DNA of 7,110 bases from an uncultured Eubacteriales bacterium (lineage in GTDB: Bacteria > Bacillota > Clostridia > Lachnospirales > Lachnospiraceae), in the NCBI GenBank assembly GCA_900321505.1, contig ONWK01000019.1:1-7110 (forward strand), given 5' to 3'. The number at the start of each line of letters is the position of its first letter. The first letter of the stretch is position 1. The position numbers and the translations under genes were made by a program. The notes under the pieces are model-generated. The model searched no databases. It was not told where the DNA came from and worked only from the letters and a program-made list of their open reading frames with translations. Shown here in pieces: positions 1 through 6,077 of the stretch.

Positions 1-357
1 AGCACTAAAAAGGGTCTTATCATAGGCATTGTTTCCGGGGCATTGGTGCTGGTCGGTCTTCTGGTGTGCTTTCTTCTTGGACTGTTCCATTTTAAGAACG
101 GAACCTATATCTGGGACGATTATGCCTTTGACGGAACCACTCTGCAGCTTGAGATATCCGGAGATACGGGTGTGATGACTGCGCATTACCGCGGAAAGAC
201 CGATGTGCAGAATATAACTCTGGATTTTGACGGCAGCTCGGTTATACTGTCGGCAAACGGGAAATACATAGAAGGAACATATGATCGTAAGAAACAGACC
301 ATTTCAATCCCGGACGATTCTCTTCAGGGCTTTGAAATAGTACTTAAAAAGCAGTGA
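1..357 (+). CDS. Hypothetical single-pass membrane protein, 5' end outside window
   Basis: The reading frame is open from base 1 to the TGA at 355-357, so the true start lies upstream; the TTG at 43 falls inside the membrane segment and is unlikely to be the start. The visible 118 residues begin with a Lys-Lys pair and then a hydrophobic stretch of about 24 residues (Gly, Ile, Val and Leu rich), which reads as one transmembrane helix. After it comes a roughly 90-residue domain of alternating polar and hydrophobic residues with several short Gly-Thr-Tyr turns, suggesting a small beta-rich domain. No catalytic motif is visible and I do not recognise the family. A cytoplasmic N-terminal part such as a zinc ribbon could precede the helix, but that part is not in the window. 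The gene ends 23 bp before hisC, so the two may be co-transcribed. The coding call is secure; the function is unknown. Confidence 0.75.
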   Translation, partial: STKKGLIIGIVSGALVLVGLLVCFLLGLFHFKNGTYIWDDYAFDGTTLQLEISGDTGVMTAHYRGKTDVQNITLDFDGSSVILSANGKYIEGTYDRKKQTISIPDDSLQGFEIVLKKQ

Positions 358-380
358 TCATCAGAAAGAGGAGTAGATAA

Positions 381-1433
381 ATGAGCTGGAAGGACAATGT
401 CAGAAAGGTAACACCGTATACACCGGGGGAACAGCCGAAGGAAGAGAGGGTTATCAAGCTTAATACAAATGAGAATCCTTATCCCCCTTCACCGAAGGTG
501 CTGGAGGGTATGAACGGGGATATGCTTCTCAGAAAATATCCCGATCCATCGGCATCGGAGCTTGTTAATGCGCTTGCAGCATATCACGGTGTTGATAAAA
601 AGCAGGTATTTGTGGGAGTGGGAAGTGATGATGTACTCGGTATGGCATTTCTTACCTTCTTCAATTCAGATAAACCTGTGCTTTTCCCGGATATTACCTA
701 CTCATTTTATCCGGTGTGGGCGGAGCTTTTCCGGATCCCGACCAGGATAATCCCGCTGGATGACAGCTTTTCCATCCGTAAGGAGGATTATGAAGGTGAT
801 CAGGGAGGTATCATTTTTCCGAATCCCAATGCGCCTACGGGAAAACTGCTTCCGCTTTATGAGGTGGAGTCGGTGATCAGCAGCCATCCGGAATGCGTTG
901 TAATAATTGATGAAGCCTATATAGATTTTGCTCCGGAGGGAAGTTCGGCTCTTAAGCTTATAGATAAATATCCGAATCTTCTGGTGGTGCGGACCTTTTC
1001 AAAATCCCGTTCCATGGCAGGTCTGAGGATCGGCTATGCCATAGGGCAGCCTGAGCTTATTGAGGCGCTCCAGAGTGTAAAGTATTCCTATAATTCATAT
1101 ACGATGAACATGCCGTCCATTAACTGGGGTGTACGTTCCATAGAGGATGACGGGTACTTCAGGGAGACCAGGGATAAGATCGTGGAAACCAGAAGGTATT
1201 TTACGGAGGAACTGGAAAAGCTGCATTTTAAGGTTATTCCGTCTGAGGCAAATTTCGTATTTGCTTCCCATGAATCCGTATCCGCAAAGGAAATATTCGA
1301 AAAGGCAAGGGAAAAGGGGATATTCTTCAGGTATTTCAACCAGCCGAGAATTGATGATTTTCTGAGGATAACCATTGGTACAAGGGAAGATATGGATGAG
1401 GTATTAAGCTTTTTCCGTAAAATTTCACTTTAA
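381..1433 (+). CDS. hisC: Histidinol-phosphate aminotransferase
   Basis: A PLP-dependent class I/II aminotransferase of 350 residues, the usual HisC length. In histidine biosynthesis it moves an amino group between glutamate and imidazole-acetol phosphate to give L-histidinol phosphate, in the cytosol. Visible landmarks: the N-terminal substrate segment LNTNENPYPPSP (about 27-38), NPNAPTG (148-154), the cofactor-contacting IDEAY (176-180), the Schiff-base lysine K208 in TFSKS, R215 in the following GLRIGYA segment, and the C-terminal substrate arginine R329 in FLRITIG. The ATG is preceded by an AGAGGAG ribosome binding site with normal spacing. The gene follows the membrane protein by 23 bp, and no other his genes are visible. 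The related B12 enzyme CobD was considered because a cobalamin gene lies in the window, but the N-terminal signature fits HisC. HisC enzymes may also accept aromatic 2-oxo acids, which would fit the presence of aroC; that is inference. Confidence 0.93.
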   Translation: MSWKDNVRKVTPYTPGEQPKEERVIKLNTNENPYPPSPKVLEGMNGDMLLRKYPDPSASELVNALAAYHGVDKKQVFVGVGSDDVLGMAFLTFFNSDKPVLFPDITYSFYPVWAELFRIPTRIIPLDDSFSIRKEDYEGDQGGIIFPNPNAPTGKLLPLYEVESVISSHPECVVIIDEAYIDFAPEGSSALKLIDKYPNLLVVRTFSKSRSMAGLRIGYAIGQPELIEALQSVKYSYNSYTMNMPSINWGVRSIEDDGYFRETRDKIVETRRYFTEELEKLHFKVIPSEANFVFASHESVSAKEIFEKAREKGIFFRYFNQPRIDDFLRITIGTREDMDEVLSFFRKISL

Positions 1434-1434
1434 C

Positions 1435-1463
1435 TTGACATAAGTAGAAAAAAATTATATCAT
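1435..1463 (+). promoter_or_regulatory. Sigma-A promoter for rny
   Basis: A perfect -35 box TTGACA (1435-1440) is followed by a 17-bp spacer and a -10 box TATCAT (1458-1463, five of six consensus bases). It begins one base after the hisC stop codon, so rny has its own start site even though the genes are close. Transcription would be expected to start near 1470, immediately before a hairpin. No terminator for hisC is visible in this gap, so read-through from hisC is also possible. Confidence 0.8.
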
Positions 1464-1470
1464 TTATCTG

Positions 1471-1490
1471 TTGTACTTTTTTTAGTACAA
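1471..1490 (+). promoter_or_regulatory. Predicted 5'-terminal stem-loop of the rny leader
   Basis: Perfect 7-bp arms TTGTACT (1471-1477) and AGTACAA (1484-1490) flank a loop of six T. With the promoter at 1435-1463, this hairpin would sit at or within one or two nucleotides of the mRNA 5' end. It is followed by A residues rather than T on the plus strand, so it is not a terminator. The DNA dyad could instead be an operator just downstream of the promoter. Confidence 0.5.
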
Positions 1491-1501
1491 AAAAACTAAA
1501 T

Positions 1502-1515
1502 AAGGAGGTGCTCCT
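1502..1515 (+). promoter_or_regulatory. Ribosome binding site of rny inside a small hairpin
   Basis: The Shine-Dalgarno sequence AAGGAGG (1502-1508) lies in a perfect short inverted repeat: AGGAG (1503-1507), loop GTG, CTCCT (1511-1515). The right arm directly touches the GTG start codon at 1516. If folded, the SD core is paired, which would lower translation initiation. The SD itself is strong and fixes the GTG as the start. Confidence 0.6.
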
Positions 1516-3069
1516 GTGGATACGCCCACAACCATCATCGTATGTGCTGTGATCGTGATCGTTGTAGCCGTTCTCACATGGTTTGCTGCCATTGCATACC
1601 GCAAGAAGATCGCGGAAGCAAAGATCGGCAGTGCTGAAGAGAAGGCAAGAGAGATCATTGATGATGCACTGAGAGATGCTGAAGCGAAGAAGCGCGATAT
1701 CCTTCTTACCGCCAAGGAAGATGCCATGAAGACCAAGAATGACATCGACAAGGAGGTTAAGGAACGACGCAGTGAGATTCAGCGTATGGAGAAAAGGGTT
1801 CTGTCGAAGGAAGAAAATCTGGACAAGAAGACGGATGCACTGGAAAGAAGAGAACAGTCTCTTACTGCCAGAGAAGCCAATCTTACCCGGAAACAGGCTG
1901 AGGTCGATGAACTCTATGCGAAGCGTGAACAGGAACTGGAGAGAATCTCCGGACTCACCTCTGAACAGGCAAAGGAAATTTTGCTTCGGGCTGTGGAGGA
2001 TGACGTAAAACATGAAACCGCAGTCATGATCAAGGAGATGGAATCGCGGGCTAAAGAAGAAGCCGACAAGAAAGCGAAGGAGTACGTGGTATCTGCGATA
2101 CAGAAATGTGCAGCAGATGTAGTCTCTGAATCTACCATTTCACTTGTACAGCTGCCCAATGATGATATGAAGGGAAGGATCATCGGACGTGAAGGTCGTA
2201 ATATCCGGACGCTGGAAACACTTACCGGAGTCGATCTTATCATCGATGATACACCTGAGGCAGTTGTTCTTTCAAGCTTTGATCCCGTGCGCCGTGAGGT
2301 CGCAAGGATCGCGCTGGAGAAGCTCATCGTGGACGGACGTATACATCCGGCCAGGATTGAGGAGATGGTAGAGAAGGCAAAGAAGGAAGTCGAGAATATG
2401 ATGCGGGAGGAAGGCGAAGCTGCCACTCTCGAGGTCGGTGTTCATGGCATTCATCCGGAACTTGTCAAGCTGCTTGGCCGGATGAAGTTCCGAACCAGCT
2501 ACGGACAGAATGCACTGAAGCATTCCATAGAAGTAGCACAGCTTTCAGGACTTATAGCCGGAGAGATCGGCGAAGATATCAAACTGGCAAAACGTGCCGG
2601 ATTGCTTCATGATATCGGAAAGTCCATTGATCATGAAATGGAAGGCTCTCATGTATCCATTGGTGTGGATCTCTGCAGAAAGTATAAGGAGAATGCAACC
2701 GTTATCAATTCCGTTGCATCACACCATGGTGATTGTGAAGCAGAATCCCTTATAGCTTGCATAGTACAGGCGGCTGATACTATATCGGCAGCACGCCCCG
2801 GTGCAAGAAGGGAGACACTTGAAACCTATACCACAAGGCTTACCAAGCTTGAGGGTATCGCAAATGAATTCAAGGGTGTTGACAAATCTTTTGCTATTCA
2901 GGCGGGTCGCGAGATTCGGGTAATGGTAGTTCCTGAGCATGTATCTGACAGCGATATGGTGATCCTCGGCAGAGAGATCGCAAAACGCATTGAAGATGAG
3001 CTGGAATACCCGGGACAGATCAAGGTCAGTCTCATTCGGGAATCCAGAGTCACGGATTATGCAAAGTAA
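1516..3069 (+). CDS. rny: Ribonuclease Y
   Basis: A membrane-anchored endoribonuclease that starts bulk mRNA decay in Bacillota and cuts single-stranded AU-rich RNA. The 517-residue product matches the usual length of about 520. In order: an N-terminal transmembrane helix (about 6-28), a long charged coiled coil rich in Glu, Lys and Arg (about 30-200), a KH RNA-binding domain with the GREG loop at 224-227, and an HD hydrolase domain with H336, the catalytic H365-D366 pair (LLHDIGKS), H403-H404 and D421 as likely metal ligands. The C-terminal region (about 430-517) is also conserved in the family. The GTG start is chosen from the SD at 1502-1508 and because it begins just before the membrane helix. 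The gene has its own promoter, a short leader with two hairpins and a strong terminator, so it appears to be monocistronic. No key residue is missing. Confidence 0.97.
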   Translation: MDTPTTIIVCAVIVIVVAVLTWFAAIAYRKKIAEAKIGSAEEKAREIIDDALRDAEAKKRDILLTAKEDAMKTKNDIDKEVKERRSEIQRMEKRVLSKEENLDKKTDALERREQSLTAREANLTRKQAEVDELYAKREQELERISGLTSEQAKEILLRAVEDDVKHETAVMIKEMESRAKEEADKKAKEYVVSAIQKCAADVVSESTISLVQLPNDDMKGRIIGREGRNIRTLETLTGVDLIIDDTPEAVVLSSFDPVRREVARIALEKLIVDGRIHPARIEEMVEKAKKEVENMMREEGEAATLEVGVHGIHPELVKLLGRMKFRTSYGQNALKHSIEVAQLSGLIAGEIGEDIKLAKRAGLLHDIGKSIDHEMEGSHVSIGVDLCRKYKENATVINSVASHHGDCEAESLIACIVQAADTISAARPGARRETLETYTTRLTKLEGIANEFKGVDKSFAIQAGREIRVMVVPEHVSDSDMVILGREIAKRIEDELEYPGQIKVSLIRESRVTDYAK

Positions 3070-3088
3070 TCTTCATTGAAAAGGATCA

Positions 3089-3129
3089 GCCTCCCGGTTA
3101 TCTGTATAGGATAATCGGGAGGCTTTTTT
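3089..3129 (+). terminator. Intrinsic terminator after rny
   Basis: The arms GCCTCCCGGTTATC (3089-3102) and GATAATCGGGAGGC (3110-3123) form a 14-bp stem with a single G-U pair and a 7-nt loop, followed by six T (3124-3129). It lies 19 bp after the rny stop codon and is a textbook rho-independent terminator. Confidence 0.93.
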
Positions 3130-3146
3130 CTACGAAAGGGGTTATT

Positions 3147-3692
3147 ATGAAAGAAACCAGAAGGCTTGAAAGAGTCCTGAAATACGAAGCTCACAGGGTG
3201 AAGGTATATGAAGATATACTTGAACAGTCAGACGGAACTGTACTTCATTATGATTATGTAAAAAACAGGGACGGGGCCGCTATTCTGCTGGTGGATGATG
3301 AAGAACAGGTGATACTTGTAAAGCAGTACAGAAATGTTGAAGACAGGGTATTGCTTGAGATACCCGCAGGTATTCTGGAACCTGACGATGAGTCAACCGA
3401 AATTACTGCAGTGAGAGAAGCTGAGGAAGAAACGGGTCTTATACCGGAGAAGAGATATAAGATAGGTAATATGATCAATGCCGTCGGACTCTTTGATGAG
3501 CATACGGCAGTATATGTCGGTAAGGAGCTGAAAAAGGGCGCACGTCATCTTGATCCGGAGGAGTCAATTGATCTGGTACGGATTCCTTTTACGGAAGCGC
3601 TGGATATGATATACAGGGGAGAGATATACGACGGAAAAACAGTTATAGCGCTGCTTGGTTATCAGGATCTGAGAACAAGGGGCCTGTTTTGA
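3147..3692 (+). CDS. NUDIX hydrolase, ADP-ribose pyrophosphatase type
   Basis: A 181-residue NUDIX protein that most likely splits ADP-ribose into AMP and ribose 5-phosphate, clearing a reactive by-product of NAD turnover in the cytosol. The NUDIX box runs from G75 through R90-E91, E94-E95 and G97, preceded by IPAG (72-75), with VKQYR at 58-62, both typical of the ADP-ribose subgroup (NudF-like). One oddity: the interval between G75 and R90 is one residue longer than the standard box (GX5EX7REUXEEXGU), which places E82 rather than D81 as the usual Glu. The N-terminal region (about 1-40) resembles the dimerising sheet of this subgroup. The ATG has an AAAGGGG ribosome binding site (3135-3141). 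It starts only 17 bp after the T-run of the rny terminator, and I see no clear promoter of its own. In some Bacillota such as B. subtilis, nudF lies near xerD, which fits the next gene. The exact substrate is not provable from sequence. Confidence 0.85.
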   Translation: MKETRRLERVLKYEAHRVKVYEDILEQSDGTVLHYDYVKNRDGAAILLVDDEEQVILVKQYRNVEDRVLLEIPAGILEPDDESTEITAVREAEEETGLIPEKRYKIGNMINAVGLFDEHTAVYVGKELKKGARHLDPEESIDLVRIPFTEALDMIYRGEIYDGKTVIALLGYQDLRTRGLF

Positions 3693-3731
3693 AAAACTTT
3701 TTTCACAAATTATTAAAAAATATATTTTTTC

Positions 3732-3757
3732 GTAAATCACAAGATAATGTGGTTTAC
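3732..3757. repeat. Inverted repeat in the gap upstream of xerD
   Basis: The arms GTAAATCACA (3732-3741) and TGTGGTTTAC (3748-3757) pair over 10 bp (one G-T) around a 6-bp centre AGATAA. There is no T-run on either side in the right orientation, so it is not a terminator. It could be a protein-binding dyad or an RNA hairpin. The rest of this AT-rich gap (3693-3936) holds the 16-bp palindrome AAAAAATATATTTTTT (3715-3730) and the xerD promoter; no convincing gene or terminator for the NUDIX gene was seen. Confidence 0.5.
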
Positions 3758-3834
3758 CGTAAAATGAATTCCATATTTCGTTGAAAAACCCCGTAAGCCC
3801 AATAAATACAGGCGTTCCGGGCTGAAAATCACTA

Positions 3835-3863
3835 TTGATTTTATGTAAATTAGTAATTATACT
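3835..3863 (+). promoter_or_regulatory. Sigma-A promoter for xerD
   Basis: The -35-like TTGATT (3835-3840), a 17-bp spacer and the -10 box TATACT (3858-3863, five of six) lie in AT-rich DNA. The predicted start near 3870 would give a leader of about 67 nt before the xerD ATG. The spacing and -10 are good; the -35 matches only four of six bases. Confidence 0.6.
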
Positions 3864-3936
3864 GTAACATGTAAAGAAAAAGATATCGTTGGCGCGATTA
3901 AGAAGAGTCTTTTTCATTTAATTTACAGGGGTAGAT

Positions 3937-4842
3937 ATGGAACAGTTGATTGAATCCTATGTCACATATCTGAGTGATGTAAAGCATTCAAGTCAGAACA
4001 CAATTCAATCCTATAATCGAGATCTTCATAAAATGCAGGAATACTTCCGTGAAAACGGCATCAGCGGGGTGGAGGATATAAATGCCACCTCACTTGGTTC
4101 TTATGTGCTTTATCTCGAAAATTCGGGCATGAGTACGGCTACGGTTTCACGGAGCATAGCAAGTATACGTTCTTTTTTTGTGTTCCTGCTGGGGCGGGGG
4201 ATCATAGATCATAATCCCACGGAGCTGATCAAGCCGCCAAAGGTTGAGAAGAGATCTCCGGATGTACTCACCGTAGAGGAAGTCAATCTTCTTCTGCAGC
4301 AGCCTTCGGGCAGGTCACCCAAGGAGATACGGGACAAAGCCATGCTGGAGCTGCTTTATGCAACCGGTCTCAGGGTTTCAGAGCTGCTCAGCCTGAAGCT
4401 TGAGGATATTGATCTGGAGATGAATTATATTACATGTTCTGACGGGGGAAAGTATCGGATCATTCCGATAGAATCCGAAGCCAGTGAGGCACTGAGTGTT
4501 TATATCCGTGATGTCCGTCCTGAAATGGTAAAGGATGGTGATTATCTCTTTGCAAATATAAAGGGAGAGCCCATGTCGAGACAGGGCTTCTGGAAGATCA
4601 TCAAATACTATGCCAGAAAGGCGGAGATCGACAAGGATATCACACCGCATATGATAAGACATTCATTTGCTTCACACATGGTGAATAACGGCGCGGATCT
4701 GCACGCCGTACAGGAAATGCTTGGTCATTCCGATATTTCGACAACACAGATATATCTGAAGAATAAACCGGTGAGGCTGAAGGAAGTATATGATCATGCC
4801 CATCCAAGGGCAGCAAGGAAAGCAGCAGCCGGGAATTTATAA
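3937..4842 (+). CDS. xerD: Site-specific tyrosine recombinase XerD
   Basis: A 301-residue tyrosine recombinase. With XerC it resolves chromosome dimers at the dif site near the replication terminus. An N-terminal SAM-like core-binding domain (about 1-90, including the SQNTIQSYNRDL segment) is followed by the catalytic domain (about 105-290). The full catalytic set is visible: R146 in ATGLRVSEL, K172 in GGKYRIIPI, H238 and R241 in TPHMIRHSFA, H264 in MLGHSDI, and the nucleophile Y273 in TTQIYL. The C-terminal LKEVYDHAHPRA is typical of XerD rather than XerC. The ATG has an AGGGG ribosome binding site (3927-3931) and its own predicted promoter. The length matches the housekeeping Xer proteins, and there is no phage or integron context. 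A mobile-element integrase is possible but unlikely given the neighbours. Confidence 0.92.
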   Translation: MEQLIESYVTYLSDVKHSSQNTIQSYNRDLHKMQEYFRENGISGVEDINATSLGSYVLYLENSGMSTATVSRSIASIRSFFVFLLGRGIIDHNPTELIKPPKVEKRSPDVLTVEEVNLLLQQPSGRSPKEIRDKAMLELLYATGLRVSELLSLKLEDIDLEMNYITCSDGGKYRIIPIESEASEALSVYIRDVRPEMVKDGDYLFANIKGEPMSRQGFWKIIKYYARKAEIDKDITPHMIRHSFASHMVNNGADLHAVQEMLGHSDISTTQIYLKNKPVRLKEVYDHAHPRAARKAAAGNL

Positions 4843-4861
4843 ATATGGAAATGAACGCGTG

Positions 4862-4907
4862 AAAGGTTCTGATTCACGGCGGAATGCTGTGGTGATCAGA
4901 ACCTTTT
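4862..4907 (+). terminator. Long hairpin with T-tract between xerD and aroC
   Basis: The arms AAAGGTTCTGAT (4862-4873) and ATCAGAACCTTT (4895-4906) pair perfectly over 12 bp. Inside, CACGGC (4875-4880) can pair with GCTGTG (4886-4891) around the loop GGAAT. TTTT (4904-4907) overlaps the end, and a second TTTT lies a few bases on. This fits an intrinsic terminator for xerD with a weak T-tract. No promoter is obvious in the 24 bp left before aroC, so read-through or attenuation is plausible. Confidence 0.7.
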
Positions 4908-4931
4908 GTGCGATTTTGGAGGTAGGACAAA

Positions 4932-6008
4932 ATGGCAGGATCAGGCATAGGGACGGTATTCAGGGCTACAACCTGGGGAGAATCCCACGGCGCAGGTCTG
5001 GGGGCTGTAGTTGACGGCTGCCCGGCGGGTATACCCATGGATGAAGAGTATATCCAGACATTTCTTGACAGAAGAAAACCGGGAGGCAGGGCATTTTCAA
5101 CTCCCAGAAAAGAAGATGACAGAGTACGCATACTGTCGGGTGTTTTTGAAGGAAAAACCACAGGAACCCCAATATCACTTATGATAGAAAATACATCTCA
5201 AAGGTCGCAGGATTACGGTAATCTTGCCACAACCTACCGCCCGGGGCATGCGGATTTCGGCTTTGATGCAAAATACGGGTTCAGGGATTACAGGGGAGGC
5301 GGAAGATCCTCCGGAAGAGAGACTGCAGGACGGGTTGCTGCAGGAGCCATAGCAGCAAAGTTCCTTGAAATGCAGGGCATACATATAAGCTCCTGGGTAA
5401 GCGCAATAGGACCGGTAAAATGTGATCCTGAAAGATTTGATACGGATGAAATAATGAACAATGCGTTCTGTATGCCTGATGCGGCTGCAGCGGCTGAGGC
5501 TGAGATATATCTCAGGAAGCTGATGGAGGAAAAGGATTCCACCGGCAGTGAGGTGACCTGCGTGGTGACCGGAATGCCGGCTGGAGTGGGTGAGCCTGTA
5601 TTTGACAAGCTGGATGCGAGGCTGGGACAGGCGATATTCTCCATAGGAGCGGTAAAGGCAGTTGAGATAGGCGACGGGACGGGGGTTGTAAAGGCCAGAG
5701 GATCGGAGAATAATGATCCGTTCCGTATTCAGAACGGAAGGGTTGTAAAATCCAGCAACCATTCCGGAGGAATACTCGGCGGAATCAGTGACGGAGGAGA
5801 TATACTGATAAGGGCATCTTTCAAGCCCACACCGTCAATATTCCGGGAACAGCAGACCGTTAACAAAGACGGTGAAGAGGTGGAGCTTTCCATCAAAGGA
5901 AGACACGATCCCGTGATAGGCCCCAGGGCAGCAGTTGTTGTGGAGACCATGACGGCTTTAACTATAGCGGATCTTCTGCTGTTACAGAGAACTAATCGTT
6001 GGGAATGA
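4932..6008 (+). CDS. aroC: Chorismate synthase
   Basis: This enzyme catalyses the last step of the shikimate pathway, converting 5-enolpyruvylshikimate 3-phosphate to chorismate with reduced FMN, in the cytosol. The 358-residue length is normal for bacterial AroC. Signatures in order: WGESHG (15-20) with the catalytic H19; RPGHAD (103-108) with the second catalytic H106; the glycine- and arginine-rich FRDYRGGGRSSGRET (117-131), which binds substrate and flavin; DSTGSEV (202-208); SNHSGGILGGISDG (275-288); and GRHDP (323-327) with D326. No FMN reductase domain is fused, so it is the monofunctional bacterial type. The ATG follows a strong GGAGG (4918-4922). It lies 89 bp after xerD across a terminator-like hairpin and ends at its own terminator. 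No other aro genes are in view. Confidence 0.97.
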   Translation: MAGSGIGTVFRATTWGESHGAGLGAVVDGCPAGIPMDEEYIQTFLDRRKPGGRAFSTPRKEDDRVRILSGVFEGKTTGTPISLMIENTSQRSQDYGNLATTYRPGHADFGFDAKYGFRDYRGGGRSSGRETAGRVAAGAIAAKFLEMQGIHISSWVSAIGPVKCDPERFDTDEIMNNAFCMPDAAAAAEAEIYLRKLMEEKDSTGSEVTCVVTGMPAGVGEPVFDKLDARLGQAIFSIGAVKAVEIGDGTGVVKARGSENNDPFRIQNGRVVKSSNHSGGILGGISDGGDILIRASFKPTPSIFREQQTVNKDGEEVELSIKGRHDPVIGPRAAVVVETMTALTIADLLLLQRTNRWE

Positions 6009-6012
6009 ATGT

Positions 6013-6041
6013 TTGACAGGGATGTTATGTTGTGATATAAC
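6013..6041 (+). promoter_or_regulatory. Extended -10 promoter for the riboswitch-cbiK unit
   Basis: A perfect -35 TTGACA (6013-6018), a 17-bp spacer and the -10 box TATAAC (6036-6041, five of six) with an extended TGA just before it (6033-6035). Start is expected near 6048-6050, about 30 nt before the cobalamin aptamer. The promoter lies inside the aroC terminator hairpin, so the same DNA appears to end one transcript and begin the next. Confidence 0.8.
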
Positions 6042-6055
6042 ATCCCTGTATTTTT
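6016..6055 (+). terminator. Intrinsic terminator after aroC
   Basis: The arms ACAGGGATGTTAT (6016-6028) and ATAACATCCCTGT (6037-6049) form a perfect 13-bp stem with an 8-nt loop, followed by A and five T (6051-6055). It starts 8 bp after the aroC stop codon. It shares bases with the promoter at 6013-6041. Confidence 0.85.
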
Positions 6056-6077
6056 GTCATGCGTTGCGAAAATATGT

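Noticed and set aside
381..1433. Reading the aminotransferase as CobD (threonine-phosphate decarboxylase) because of the B12 context
   Set aside because: The N-terminal LNTNENPYPPSP and the whole motif set fit HisC, and the CobD-type N-terminal His-Gly-Gly motif is absent; the B12 unit is 5 kb away with its own promoter.
1336..2013. Long open frame of 225 codons on the minus strand across hisC and rny
   Set aside because: It lies opposite two confidently identified genes, has no ribosome binding site or family features, and is a by-product of coding bias in the coiled-coil region of rny.
3715..3730. AT palindrome AAAAAATATATTTTTT as a terminator of the NUDIX gene
   Set aside because: The stem has only A-T pairs and almost no loop, so it would be too weak for intrinsic termination; more likely simple AT-rich DNA.
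3838..3852. TTATGTAAA-like sequence resembling the right half of a Bacillota dif site
   Set aside because: Only one half-site is similar; no matching left half lies at the required distance, and the bases are better explained as part of the xerD promoter spacer.
3564..3917. Minus-strand open frame of 117 codons covering the gap before xerD
   Set aside because: It overlaps the 3' end of the NUDIX gene, has a composition typical of AT-rich noncoding DNA, and shows no recognisable domain.
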